From assembly GCA_029891385.1 (NCBI GenBank), contig CM057233.1, positions 28,441,852-28,505,851 of the forward strand: a DNA stretch of 64,000 bases, in the 5' to 3' direction. Both the position numbers and the translations under genes were made by a program. Under the pieces are notes generated by a model. The model ran no database searches. It was not told the DNA's origin and worked only from the letters and a program-made list of their open reading frames with translations. Below, piece after piece: positions 45,725 through 57,400 of the stretch (within the stretch, counting starts at the first letter, position 1; each line of letters opens with the position of its first letter). Source of the stretch: Erythroxylum novogranatense (Eukaryota > Streptophyta > Magnoliopsida > Malpighiales > Erythroxylaceae).

Positions 45725-46216
45725 ATGACTAATGATGCATTTGTGAGGGATATTTCTTATGATCTAAATGAAGAAGCTGACGATCCTATCAGAGGTGGCC
45801 CCACCAGTCCAAATAAGGAAGCTATTAAGTTTTATAAATTATTGCGGGAATTGGATCATCAAGAGTTACATCCTCATGATATATATGATCTTCCTGATGA
45901 TGATATAGGAGATGAGTCATGTTAAGAACATGAAAATTTTGGCTTTACACTTCATAAATATATTTTAAAGGATGATACTAACATGATATCTTTGAATATA
46001 TCTGATTTAGATGCTACAATTGTTGAAGGAAATCCCTTAAATATTGACACTACATATGGTGGAGAAGATGACGAAAATGATTGTGATGAAGATACTTTTA
46101 TGAATGATAATGAGACAAATTCAATAAATGAAAATGAGGAAGGCAACAATGAAAATGATTGTGCATTGACAAAAACTTTGTTCTTAAATTTTGAAATGGT
46201 TAAGAGTTTTGATTAA
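45725..46216 (+). pseudogene. internally deleted CACTA-like transposase remnant
   Basis: One 163-codon frame is interrupted only by a TAA at 45922-45924. The first part has DISYDLNEEADDPIR and KEAIKFYKLLRELDHQELHP, resembling the segment before the ELYPGC motif of plant CACTA (En/Spm) transposases. It jumps directly to HDIYDLPDDD, which resembles the C-terminal RDLYDMP block. The rest is an acidic Asn/Asp/Glu-rich tail. The whole catalytic centre is missing between HP and HD. Similarity is by memory of the family; moderate confidence. Confidence 0.55.
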
Positions 46217-46462
46217 TATTTTGGAATAATATTTTCATTATATTTACACATTTATTTATTTTGATTTTTATTTTGATGAAATTTCAAAGTTATGTTTAGC
46301 AAATATCTATTGATATGTAAAATATTACTGTTAGATTATCAATATGTGTAGTTTGAATATTTTATAAGAAAATATTTAAATTTGTTTGCAAATAATAATA
46401 TTACGAAAAAAGCGTGACAAGTAGTTTCTAGTCCGTAAATTATACAATAATGGAAAAATTAA

Positions 46463-48107
46463 TCATTAGAGTGGTTAATTTCTATTTGTTGTGACAATAA
46501 CCTTTGTAACAAAAGTTGATGATTAAGTGATAACAAAATTTCTTGTCACAAAATTTACAAATAGTAGTGATCATAATGATAATTCCATTTTATGATAACA
46601 TTAAGTAAACAATAATTAATTGAATTTTTATTGATAATTTTTTACAAAAATTAAAATATATTGTGACGGTGAATCGTTTCGTCACAATAAGAGAAAAATA
46701 TTAATAATCAAACTATGTTTTGTTACAACAAATAGAAAATTTTAGTGACCAACATATGCTTTATCACAATTACAATTCATTCCAACCAAAATGATCTTAA
46801 CGTCAAATCGCATATGCTTTTAGTGACAGAACATAGTAATAAAAGAAAATTTGACACTATTAATATATTAATTGGGACAATCTAATTGTGAAAGATACTA
46901 AATTGTCACAATTATCATTATATTAGTGACAACAAAAATTATCACAGTTAATCCAAAACATAGTGTCAATCAATTTTTTGTCACAAAAAACCTCATATAT
47001 GTGACACAATCACAATTAGTCACAAAAAAATTGTCATTAAATTACGAATAGTAGTGACCATGGTGATAGTTCAGTTGTTGTGATAATGTTAAGTAACACT
47101 AACTAATTGAATTTTTATTGACAAAAGTTTTCGTCATAAAAAGTAAAATATTGTGTGACGATGAACCATTTTGTCACAACAAGAGAAAAATATTAGTAAC
47201 CAAACTATGTTTTGTCACAACCAATAAAAAAATTTAGTGACTAACATATGCTTTGTCACAATTACAATTCATTCCCATCAAAATTATTTTGACATCAAGT
47301 CGCATATGCTTTTAGTGATATAACTTAGTGATAAAAGAAATTTTGACACTACTAATATATTAATAGTGACAATTTAATTGTGAAAGATACAAATTGTCAC
47401 AATTACCATTATATTAGTGACAAAAAATAAGGCATCACAGTTAATCCAAACAATAGCGTCAATTAATTGTTTTGTCACAAAAAACCTATATAAGTGATGC
47501 AATCACAGTTAGTCACAAAAAAACTTGTCACTAAATTAAAAATAATAGTGACTATAGTGATAATTTAGTTATTGTGACAATATTAAGTAGATATTAACTA
47601 ATTGAATTTTTATTGATATCATTTTTTATCACAAAAAGTAAAATATCGTGTGACGGTGAGCCGTTTCATCACAACAAGAGAAAAATATTAGTAACCAAAC
47701 TATATTTTGTCACAACAAATAAAAAAGTTTACTGACCAACATATGATTTATCACAATTACAATTCATTCCCACCAAAATTATATTGGCGTCAAATCGCGT
47801 AAGCTTTTAGTGATAGAAATTAGTGATAAAAGAAAAATTGACACTTTTAATATATTAATTGTGACAATTTAATTGTGAAAGATTCTAAATTTTCACAATT
47901 ACCTTTGTATTAGTGACAAAAAAATCATCATAGTTAATTCAAACAATAGTGTCAATTAATTGTTTTGTCATAAAGACTCAAAAGAGTTGTCACTAAATTA
48001 CGAATAGTAGTGACCATAGTGATAGTTTGATTATTGTGACAATATTAAGTAGACATTAATTAACTGAATTTTTATTGACGAAAATTTTCGTCACAAAAAG
48101 TAATTGT
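46463..48107. repeat. three tandem approximately 0.49-kb repeats rich in TTGTGACAA
   Basis: The landmark GTGACGGTGA..CGTTT.GTCACAA.AAGAGAAAAATATTA occurs at 46663, 47155 and 47650, giving periods of 492 and 495 bp. A partial fourth start follows at 48108. Each unit contains many short inverted words of the type TTGTGACAA/TTGTCACAA and a block with CATATGCTTTTAGTGA. The layout resembles subterminal repeats of a CACTA-like element, in keeping with the transposase remnant just upstream, but no CACTA terminus was found. Confidence 0.8.
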
Positions 48108-48180
48108 GTGACAGAGAATTTTTGTCAATAAAAATTCAGTTAATTAATGTCTATTTAGTATTGTCACAATAACCAAACTA
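48023..48180. repeat. 60-bp foldback (inverted repeat) with 38-bp loop
   Basis: 48023-48082 and the reverse complement of 48121-48180 agree at 56 of 60 positions without gaps, by direct comparison. The shared core includes TAGACATTAATTAACTGAAT. The 38-bp spacer is 48083-48120. It closes the tandem repeat array and ends about 295 bp before the HRD3A start codon. Confidence 0.93.
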
Positions 48181-48342
48181 TTACTACTGTTACAATAACC
48201 AAAGAACCTAAATAGCACCAATGACTTAACATTTCCATTGTAAACTGTTATTCACGTAAATTAAATACTGTCACAACGGTGAGTCGTTTGTAACAACCAG
48301 TAGCACACATGGCAACATGTAATTGGCTGAATTCCCTCGCAC

Positions 48343-48350
48343 GACGTGGC
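48343..48350 (+). promoter_or_regulatory. ACGTGG-core motif in the HRD3A promoter
   Basis: GACGTGGC lies about 125 bp upstream of the ATG, with an ATTGG at 48322-48326. Plant unfolded-protein-response elements bound by bZIP28/bZIP60 use an ACGTGG core with a CCAAT/ATTGG partner, and HRD3A belongs to that response. Here the spacing does not fit the strict ERSE rule (18 bases or so between the parts), so this is a candidate only. Confidence 0.3.
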
Positions 48351-48474
48351 AACATAAAACTGAAATACCGGGACTACCCTTCCGTCAACACCAGAATTTC
48401 CCCATCGTTTTTCCCCTTGTTCTCCATCTTCTTCGACCATCACTTGAATTTTCTTTTCCCATTCTCCCGTGAAA

Positions 48475-49656
48475 ATGAAGCTCTCAGCTTGTAAACTCAC
48501 GCTCTCTCTTCTCACTCTGTCACTCCTTCCGATCTCTCTCATCGCGACACGTCCTTATGTTCTCATACTTTCGCCGGACGACCTCAAGGACATCTCCAAT
48601 GACGCCGAACCGCCAGCCGACTCTTCCCCGCCCGAATGGGACGAGTTTGGCGACTCCAACTCCAAACCAGACCACGAGCTCGACCCTGGCTCATGGCGTC
48701 CCATCTTCGAGCCAGATTCCTCCACCAACGAGTATTACCATGACATGTCCGATTATTACTCCATTGTCGAGAAGATGCTTGCCGGTGTTAGTGGCGGCGA
48801 TGTTCGGGTTGTGGAGGAGGCCGCTGCTCAGATCGAGGCGTTGGCCGTTGAGAACGGGAACCCTCACGCTCAATCGGTGCTAGGGTTTCTCTTCGGGTCA
48901 GGGCAATTGAGAGAGAAAAGTAAAGCTAGGGCTTTTTTGTATCATCATTTTGCCGCTGAAGAAGGGAATATGCAGTCCAAGATGGCTCTTGCTTACACTT
49001 ATTCCCGCCAAGATGTAAGATTTATTCACTCGCGTAGTTATTGGAAGTTTTTAGACTGTGAAGAAAAATAGTAGTAGATAACAATTGTTACTTGATTGTA
49101 GTTTGATAGATGATTGGTTTGTTTGTATCTATGTTTTATATCAGATGCATGAACAAGCGGTTAAACTATATGCGGAATTAGCAGAAGTGGCAGTAAATAG
49201 TTTCTTGATTTCAAAGGATTCGCCTGTCATTGAACCAGTTAGGATTCATAATGGGGCTGAGGAGAACAAGGATGCTCTTAGAAAGTCCAGGGGTGAGGAG
49301 GATGAGGACTTCCAGATATTTGAATATCAGGCTCAGAAAGGGAATGCGGCTGCAATGCACAAAATTGGACTGTTTTACTACTTTGGATTGAGAGGCTTAA
49401 GACGCGACCATGCTAAGGCATTAACATGGTTTTCAAAGGCTGTGGAGAGAGGGGAGCCAAGGTCAATGGAACTTCTTGGTGAGATATATGCAAGGGGAGC
49501 TGGGGTTGAAAGAAATTACACGCGAGCACTGGAGTGGCTCACTCTTGCTTCAAAACAGCAACTTTATTCAGCTTATAATGGCATGGGGTATCTCTATGTT
49601 AAAGGTTATGGAGTGGAAAAGAGGAACTACACTAAAGTAAGCTCTTATAGCTTGTC

Positions 49657-49691
<35 letters not shown>

Positions 49692-52600
49692 TGAACTAAA
49701 GAGTATTTGGAATCTTTGACTGTTCCATGCTGCATTCTATTCTCTGTCTCATTTTTCTCTGTTTTGTTACATTAAATCCCTTTTGTTTTGCTGAAGCTAG
49801 GCTATACTAGATTGTGATGTTTGACTAGGAGAAAGGATTCTTCTTGATTTGCTATGCTCAATATGTTGACCTAAGAATCTTTCAATGTGGCTTGGGTTGC
49901 CTTTGGCTTTTAAATTTTGGTGTCAAACTTAAGGAATTGGCAGTAATCAACGTTTTTGTATTTATTCAGTTTATCCATTTTTTTTGTTTTACTGTCTGTA
50001 GTTGCAAGTGGATTTTATACCTCCATGGTTTGGTCTGATTTCTAAATCTTGTCCCTATTGCTTATACATTGCAATAGCTTCTTTATTTTTTCAATATAGG
50101 TAAGAAACTGATGAAACAGGTACAATATACAGCATACTGATGGTAAGCCTACATTCATCAGAATTTTGTCTCTGACCCATTCATCACTTGCATCTTCCAT
50201 GTCAACTTTGATTGTCCTGTCGTACCTCAGCACTCTTTGTGACTACTAGTGGAATTTTGACTATAGATTATTTAGGAATTGTCATTTGGTTAAAGGCATT
50301 GGCATGAAAGCAACATGAGAAGAATAAGCAAGTTGAATATCTTGAATACCTCATCAGAACATTGGAAAAGTAAACAAGTTAAGATTTTTGAAGGGGTCTC
50401 CTTCGTAGTTTTGGTCCAGCTGATTATAATTCTGGCATTTTCTTCTATATTCATGCTTTGTTTTCTAATTCCTTGAGAAGAAATGCTGCAAGACCTGATA
50501 AAGCTGAGTGTGATTCTTCTGCCAGAAACATAGTTTTTTATGGTGTATCTCATGATATTCTTGTTAAACTTGGATGCTTGCTTTGTATTATTTCCTTTTC
50601 ATTATTCACTTTGTTTGTGTATTTGAATAGCCTGTATGTGTTTGTGTTCTGCGCTTATCGCATTTCATTTTCCTTAATAACTGATCCCTTAGGTTATGGG
50701 CCTATATGGAGTGTTTTGAGGTTCTTTTATAGAATGGTTCAAATTGGAATGCTTCAAGTATAGTGTATGGTGCATTTTTTTATAGGCAAAAGAATATTTT
50801 GAGAAGGCTGCTGAGAATGAGGAGGCTGGTGGGCATTATAACCTTGGAGTAATGTATCTTAAAGGGATTGGAGTAAAGAGAGATGTGAAGTTGGCATACA
50901 AACTCTTCATAGTGGCAGCTAATGCAGGTCAACCAAAGGCTTTTTACCAGCTAGCAAAGATGTTTCACAAAGGCGTGGGATTCAAAAAGAATCTGGTCAT
51001 GGTAAATTCCTTTTTTTTTTCCTCCTTGTTTCTCGCCTCTCTGTACCTATTATCTTTATCTGTATGTATTATGCCCTCGACAATTTATTCTTCTTTCCTA
51101 ATTCTTTTGTTATCAATTCATTATTGGGGATGGCTGCTCGGATTGTCTTTTTATTTTTTAATTCTTAATTTCTGAATATGACTATTATTGATATTACTTT
51201 TTTCCTTTTCTTTAATATTTTACACCAAGTACATAAGCATCCCCTTGGTCTGCAGAAATACAAAAATGCTCCATTTGGGTTGAATCGCCTCTTTAAAGAT
51301 TTAACTGATTTCATATATTTTAAGATATATTTGTTCTCTGAGCTTGACCATTAGGAATAATAAAAAATGCAGTTAAAATGTCTCCCAAATATTTTTTGAT
51401 AAGTTTGTAGTTATTCTTGAATGATTGAAATTTACAGATCTATTGGTAGACTAGTGTTGATACCATTCGGGTCTAATTGCCCAAAAGGCACCTAAGAGGG
51501 TGGAGGATTGTCCTAACCTTGTAAGGCTTGTTAGGCTCTTTCTTCTAGTTGACGTGGATATTCAGACATTTAATACCCACGTCATGCTCGCAAATGAAAT
51601 TTGGTGTGCAAACTTTGCAATAGTTTTAGATATCATGATAAAACTGTGCAAGCTCCACCCCAAAAGGCCCTTTGAGGGTAGAAGGATTGCTCAAGTTTTA
51701 CAAGGCGTGTAAGGCTCTTGCTTCTAGTCAATTTTGGATATTGATGCACTGAATAAGTAATACGGGCCTATCCTTTATTAATATGTCTAAACCATAGCGA
51801 ATTTTTATGTTTTAGACCTTGTATTTTCATTTTCATTGCTTGTAACCCTTATGTTTGATCATCTGTAGACATGCATATCTCACTTATTTTCTGGTTCCAG
51901 GCCACTGCATTATACAAACTAGTTGCAGAGCGAGGACCATGGAGTTCCTTGTCGAGGTGGGCTTTGGAATCATACCTAAAAGCTGATGTGGGGAAGGCAT
52001 TCTTCTTGTATTCTAGAATGGCTGAATTGGGATATGAGATTGCACAAAGTAATGCTGCATGGATTCTTGACAAATATGGAGAACGTAGCATGTGCATGGG
52101 AGAGTCTGGTTTTTGTTCTGATGGGGAAAGGCATCAACGTGCACATTCATTGTGGTGGCAAGCTTCTGAGCAGGGTAATGAACATGCTGCTTTGTTGATT
52201 GGCGATGCATATTACTATGGTCGGGTATGTATTTTTTTGTTTGGTTATAAATCAGCTAATGCTTTTTGTTTATGTATGAAATTTGAATCATAAACTTAAA
52301 AACTATTTCTTTATCAAAATTTTGCCTATTTTACAGGGTACTGAAAGAGACTATGAGCGTGCAGCTGAAGCTTACATGCATGCAAAATCTCAATCCAATG
52401 CACAAGCCATGTTCAACCTTGGTTACATGCATGAGCATGGACAAGGACTTCCCTTTGATCTTCATCTTGCCAAACGTTACTATGATCAGGCCTTGGAGAT
52501 AGATTCCACTGCAAAATTACCTGTTAGTTTGGCCTTGGCAAGCTTGTGGTTACGAAAGAACTATGATGGCAGTTTCCTGGTAAGTTTCTGTTTGTCTAAT

Positions 52601-53325
52601 TCAGTACTAGGAAAATATTATATAATATTGTAAGATTTGCATTCTATGCATAGGCACAACAATTCAACATGTTGACTTTGCTATGGCTTTCTGAACCGTG
52701 TACCTGGTAACATTTTTTGTGTACTGAAAATTATTAAATGCTAACAAATATGCAAGTTCCAGCTTACCATAATTTATTGGGATGAGGAGCTTCAAGAAGT
52801 TAGTCGTAGAGGTTTTAGATTATATGTAATTATTTTGTCAATGTGGCATATTTTTTGTGGATGGTTATCCGAAACTGCTGTTTTCTTATTTGTAATATGG
52901 ATGGTACATGACTTGTCTTTTCTAATAATAATCCTATTGCCTCTTACGATACCCACTCCTTGTCTATAGCAAATTCCAAGCTATCGCCATGATGGTTAAT
53001 TTGGGTTGAGAACAGGCAGGGTGGAGTTCTGCATTGTTTTTGTAACTTATTCTCACAAAGACTTCAGCTTACTAATCCAACATATTACTGTGTTTCCTTT
53101 TAGGTACACTTGATTGATTCATTGCCTGAAGTCTATCCAAAAGTTGAAGCTTGGGTAGAGAATGTGATCTTGGAGGAAGGAAATGCAACAATTCTAACTC
53201 TCTTTGTTTGTCTCCTTACTGTTCTCTATCTTCGTGAACGGCAACGAAGGCATGCTGTTGTTGGTGCTGCCAACATTGATGTACCACATCAGCCGAATCA
53301 ACATCCTGTCGCTGCAGCTAATTAA
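48475..53325 (+). CDS. HRD3A: HRD3A/SEL1L-type ERAD receptor of the HRD1 ligase complex
   Basis: Six exons: 48475-49014, 49145-49636, 50786-51001, 51901-52224, 52337-52579 and 53104-53325. All have GT-AG borders, all introns are phase 0, and the total is 2037 bases or 678 residues, equal by memory to Arabidopsis HRD3A (EBS5). The start ATG opens a signal peptide (about residues 1-23, [18 protein letters not shown]). Sel1-like repeats run from about residue 120 to 590, e.g. [46 protein letters not shown] and [14 protein letters not shown]. One membrane segment lies at about 633-648 ([16 protein letters not shown]), followed by the basic tail RERQRRH. The protein sits in the ER membrane with its lumenal repeats presenting misfolded glycoproteins to HRD1. 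All frames are intact, so the gene looks functional. Confidence 0.95.
49659..49686. repeat. (TA)14 microsatellite in HRD3A intron 2
   Basis: Fourteen TA units begin 22 bases after the exon 2 donor. They lie in intron 2 (49637-50785) and do not affect coding. Confidence 0.93.
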
Positions 53326-54480
53326 CTGGCAATAGTGATTGATCCTTTCAGCTGCACAATTTCTTTATACTTCTTGAGGAGAGCATGCTCTTGAATCTCT
53401 TTTTATAGTTTGACCTACAAGGGGTCCAACTTTACATTGCAATACCGTGTACAGATGATCAGAGCTCTATTGGTAGAGCTGCGTTGATTTCAGGGACATT
53501 GTAAATTTGGGCCCGAATCTGAATGGTTGGCCTCACAATTCGACTTTGTATTTAGAAAGTTGTATCAGAAGCAACAATCAGTTGTGAAAGAGAGAAATGA
53601 AATTTGTTTGTTTAAGCACTCATTTAAAAGAAGAGCATAGTGCTACGAGACGAATGATGTTACAATTATGGGTAATCTTTTCCTTTTCTTATATTAGTAA
53701 TGTGACAAAGCCTTAATGTTACAATTAGTTTCACCCAACAAAATTTCATCATTATGTCAAACCTTACGTTTAGAAATTTTCATGTAAGGCATTTGAATTA
53801 TGGAAATAAGTATGTTAACAAAACAAAAATTATGGAAATAAGCGTGTTAGTCGACAAAGCGAGAAACGCGCCTCGTCGTGCTTCCCTCAATATTCTGAAT
53901 TTCGTTCCGTTCCGACCGGTACCGACCTAAAAACGGTATTGAAACGGACATAAATTTAAAATTGAGGGGCATACCAATATGGACTGTTTTGTAATTCTTA
54001 AAAATTTTAAGGACTATTTCATAAATTTAAAAAATTTCTCGAAACGATATCCGGTACCAACCGGTACCGGTACAGTTCCGTTCCAGAGTTCAATCCGATA
54101 CCGAACCCGGTACAGTATTCATAACATTGGCTCCCCTCCATAAAAGATAATTTCTCAATATATTCTCTTTGTCACAGTTAAACATTTTGTTTCTATAGCT
54201 AGACTCAACAATCAGTAACAGTGTATATGACACACGTACTTCACACATTCTAATATTAGGAGAGCGGCCTTGCCACTTGGAGTTCTAGTGGAGCTACATT
54301 TGCCTTTCAAAAGGCCAGTTGGCGCACAAAATCGCCCCATGCAGAAATGGAAGCCAAAAGTCCAGTGATTTTTCTAAGACGCCTGTAAAATTTTATTGCA
54401 TTCTTGTTGCTTCCTTCTTACCCTCCTTTTATCTCATTCAGTAGCGTCAATTATGTCAAGCAAGCATAATGTTATCTTTG
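53326..54480. other. convergent intergenic region with a CCGGTACCGG-rich repeat
   Basis: The first few hundred bases are probably the HRD3A 3' UTR. At about 53.88-54.13 kb a repeat contains GTTCCGTTCC, GACCGGTACCG and AACCGGTACCGGTAC words near both ends of an AT-rich centre. This is common in plant non-autonomous DNA elements, but I found no target duplication. The rest up to the stop codon of the zinc-finger gene is likely its 3' UTR. No terminator-like element is evident. Confidence 0.45.
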
Positions 54481-57400
54481 CTATCGTGCATCTTCATGGA
54501 GTGGGCGCTCACAATTACATTTAAGGCAGACGGCATTCCTTCGGTAGTTTAAGAAATCGCACCTGGAGAATCAAGAAATAGTACGATGCTTTAGATTTTA
54601 TTACAGGGAATCCATTGAGTGATATATACGTGAAAGAAAAAGATACTAACGACGGGCATTCCCACTCTCCAGGATTCAGTTGTCTCTTAGGCCGAGGATC
54701 ATGGCAACGTAGACAGTTCTTTTTGCTAGCAAAATTCATAAATCCACACCTGCAACAATGAAAAATAAGTTTCTATACAATGGAACTGAAGAGAATACGT
54801 GAAATCAGGGTCTAACATAATATATTCTCATTTACAATAAAGAATATATTTAATGATACAGATTCATGTGCATACTGCTGAGCATACGGATTAATCATGT
54901 TCTTTAATTTTCAACAAAAATTGATTATGTTGCTAGTTTCTTCTTGGCAAAACCATCCAGCCAGATTTGGTTATGATGTCTGATGCTTAACACTAATATG
55001 ATGGAAAAGAGAGCAGCTTACCGCGTGCAATTCCAGTCACCCTTTTTCATTTCTACATTAGTTATATCAACCCTTGGTCCCTCTGCTTTGCACTTTAGGC
55101 ACCTTAAGTTTCTCCAAAAATTCATGAACTCACACCTACAATACAAATAAAGCCTCGTGTTAGTGGCTCCATAACAGAAAGTTGGACATCAATATATGAA
55201 AATTTTACTAATGTCAATAAAAAGCAACCCACTAGTGGCCAAAGACTAACACAGACTTACTTAGGACATATCCAATCTCCTTTAAGCATTTCCATATTTG
55301 TTGTTCCAACACTCCTTGGTCCGCCTTGCATTTCCATATTTGTGGTCCCAACACTTCTTGGTCCGCCTTCATTGCATTTCAGGCATCGTTTATTTCTAGC
55401 ATAATTCAAAAAGTTGCATCTGTGGAAAAATTACAGGGATGTCAATCATAAAAATATTGTATCTACACAAGCAACAATAAGAGTGCAAAAAAGTGACATA
55501 GGGACTGCAATAAAGGGAATAATAGGAGTGTATGTAATTCCTGCAGAGCGGTATCCTCTAGAACTGTGTCAATCTGTGCAGATGAAAGTTACGAGAAATG
55601 AATTGACGATTAACAGTGCATCAACTAAAAGTGTCAACAAAGTGAACATGACCGTTTCGAAAACCAAATTGAAGAAATTCTTTAATAGATTTACAGCATC
55701 AAAAGAATGCCACAGATCTCATATCCTCATCAAACTGATAACACCATTAATATTGCAGTAACTAGAATATAAACTAGAAAGATATTTCCTTTAGATTATG
55801 TGGCAGCAACTCTAATATTCTCCATGCCAAATAAAAGAGAAGTCCTAAGGTCAACCTCTTGTCAATTTTAGAAAGATGGATTATCCCTTGTTCAGTTACA
55901 AGTACCACAAGTTCAAACTACATGCAATCATTCACAAGAATCTCACACATACAACTCGGAAACAAGTTGTTGATGATGAATCAGAAACCTTAATATTTTC
56001 ATGAATAACCACGTTACTCTCTTTCCACAAAAACATCGTTTCTATCAATTAAAAAATTTCTTCCAAATAACACATTCATCTTCAAAGTTCACCCAACCAC
56101 ATTTAAGATTAAAGTAGTCAACAATGAATATAAGAACCATTCAATATGTTGTGTTTGGTCATGCATTTTGCCGAGGAGTTGAGGCATAAACTTGATTGAA
56201 TTTAACAACTAACAAGACCAATCGGACATGCTCCCTAGAATATTTAGCTGCAGCAATGCAACATAAATCATCAATAATTTGTTCCAGTGTTACTAGTGTC
56301 ACTTTATGTTCATCTTGCATTGAATTTTATCTTTAAGGGTGTATTAGTCTTTGTTTAGTTAATTAGAAGATAGTGATTGATAATATTTTAACGGTCAATA
56401 TTTCATTTTAACTATGGTTGTAAAACTCTAGAAGTAACAAATTACGGATGCAACTTAAAAATACTGTCCTAAAATAGCTGGACTACATCAAACTAGCATT
56501 CTAGTCATTGAAATAAAACTGTTGATAGCCTATTTCAAAAGGACTTTGTTGATTAGAATAATAGTATCACTGCCCTCAGCACTGTATCCAACAATACACC
56601 AAAGATTTAGGCATTACTTGCAATTGGAACTCAAGAGAGCCTATAACTTGATGCTTTATAATAAACATCAAACAAGTGCCAGATGCCTCATGCCAAATTG
56701 ACTCCATTTTCAGATGACTCTTGAAATGGCATGGTGTCCAATTATCCATTTCACTTTAACAAGTCCCTCTGCTGTTAGATCCATAACCTTGAGTCATGCG
56801 TGCAGACACCTGTCCTATGAAACAAATGTCATATATTCTACCGCAATCAATGGATTCCGTAATTTTAAGGACATAAAAGTGCCTACAAAATTTTCCAGCA
56901 GTATCATCTATTTCAGGTCTTAGACATGACTAATATCTAGCTTGTTATTAATTAAATGTTAAAAAATGATTTAAACTTAATTCTGGCAGAACATTCCAAT
57001 ATATAAAATGCATAATTTAAGACAGGAAAGGTTGCAATCATATAGAACTCATAACTAACATCTCTTAATCTAAGAATTACAGGATCTAATTCTCAACAAC
57101 ATTAACTTAGTTAATTTTTTCAGCACATAAAGTCACTGTAAACTCATTGCGCATACTGAACCAAACATCACAACTCAAGTGTTGAATGCTGCATTGAACG
57201 ATATTGCCTAACTTTGAGAAATGAACATCAGCGTGCAACAACAAAAGATGTAATAGAAGTTCCAATTCAAATTAAGTTCTCTGTTTTCTAAACGTAGACA
57301 AAAACAAAAGTAAGGGTTGTTGCCAATTATCACAATAATAAACCTTAATCGGAGGAAACACCACAACACAATAAGTTGTGAGAACAAAATCTTTATACTA

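Noticed and set aside
46463..48107. CRISPR-like or satellite interpretation of the tandem repeats
   Set aside because: Unit length near 0.49 kb, only about three copies, plant genome and adjoining transposase remnant; best read as element subterminal repeats.
48309..48542. Frames on the minus strand over the HRD3A 5' end
   Set aside because: Antisense to the leader and first exon of a well supported gene.
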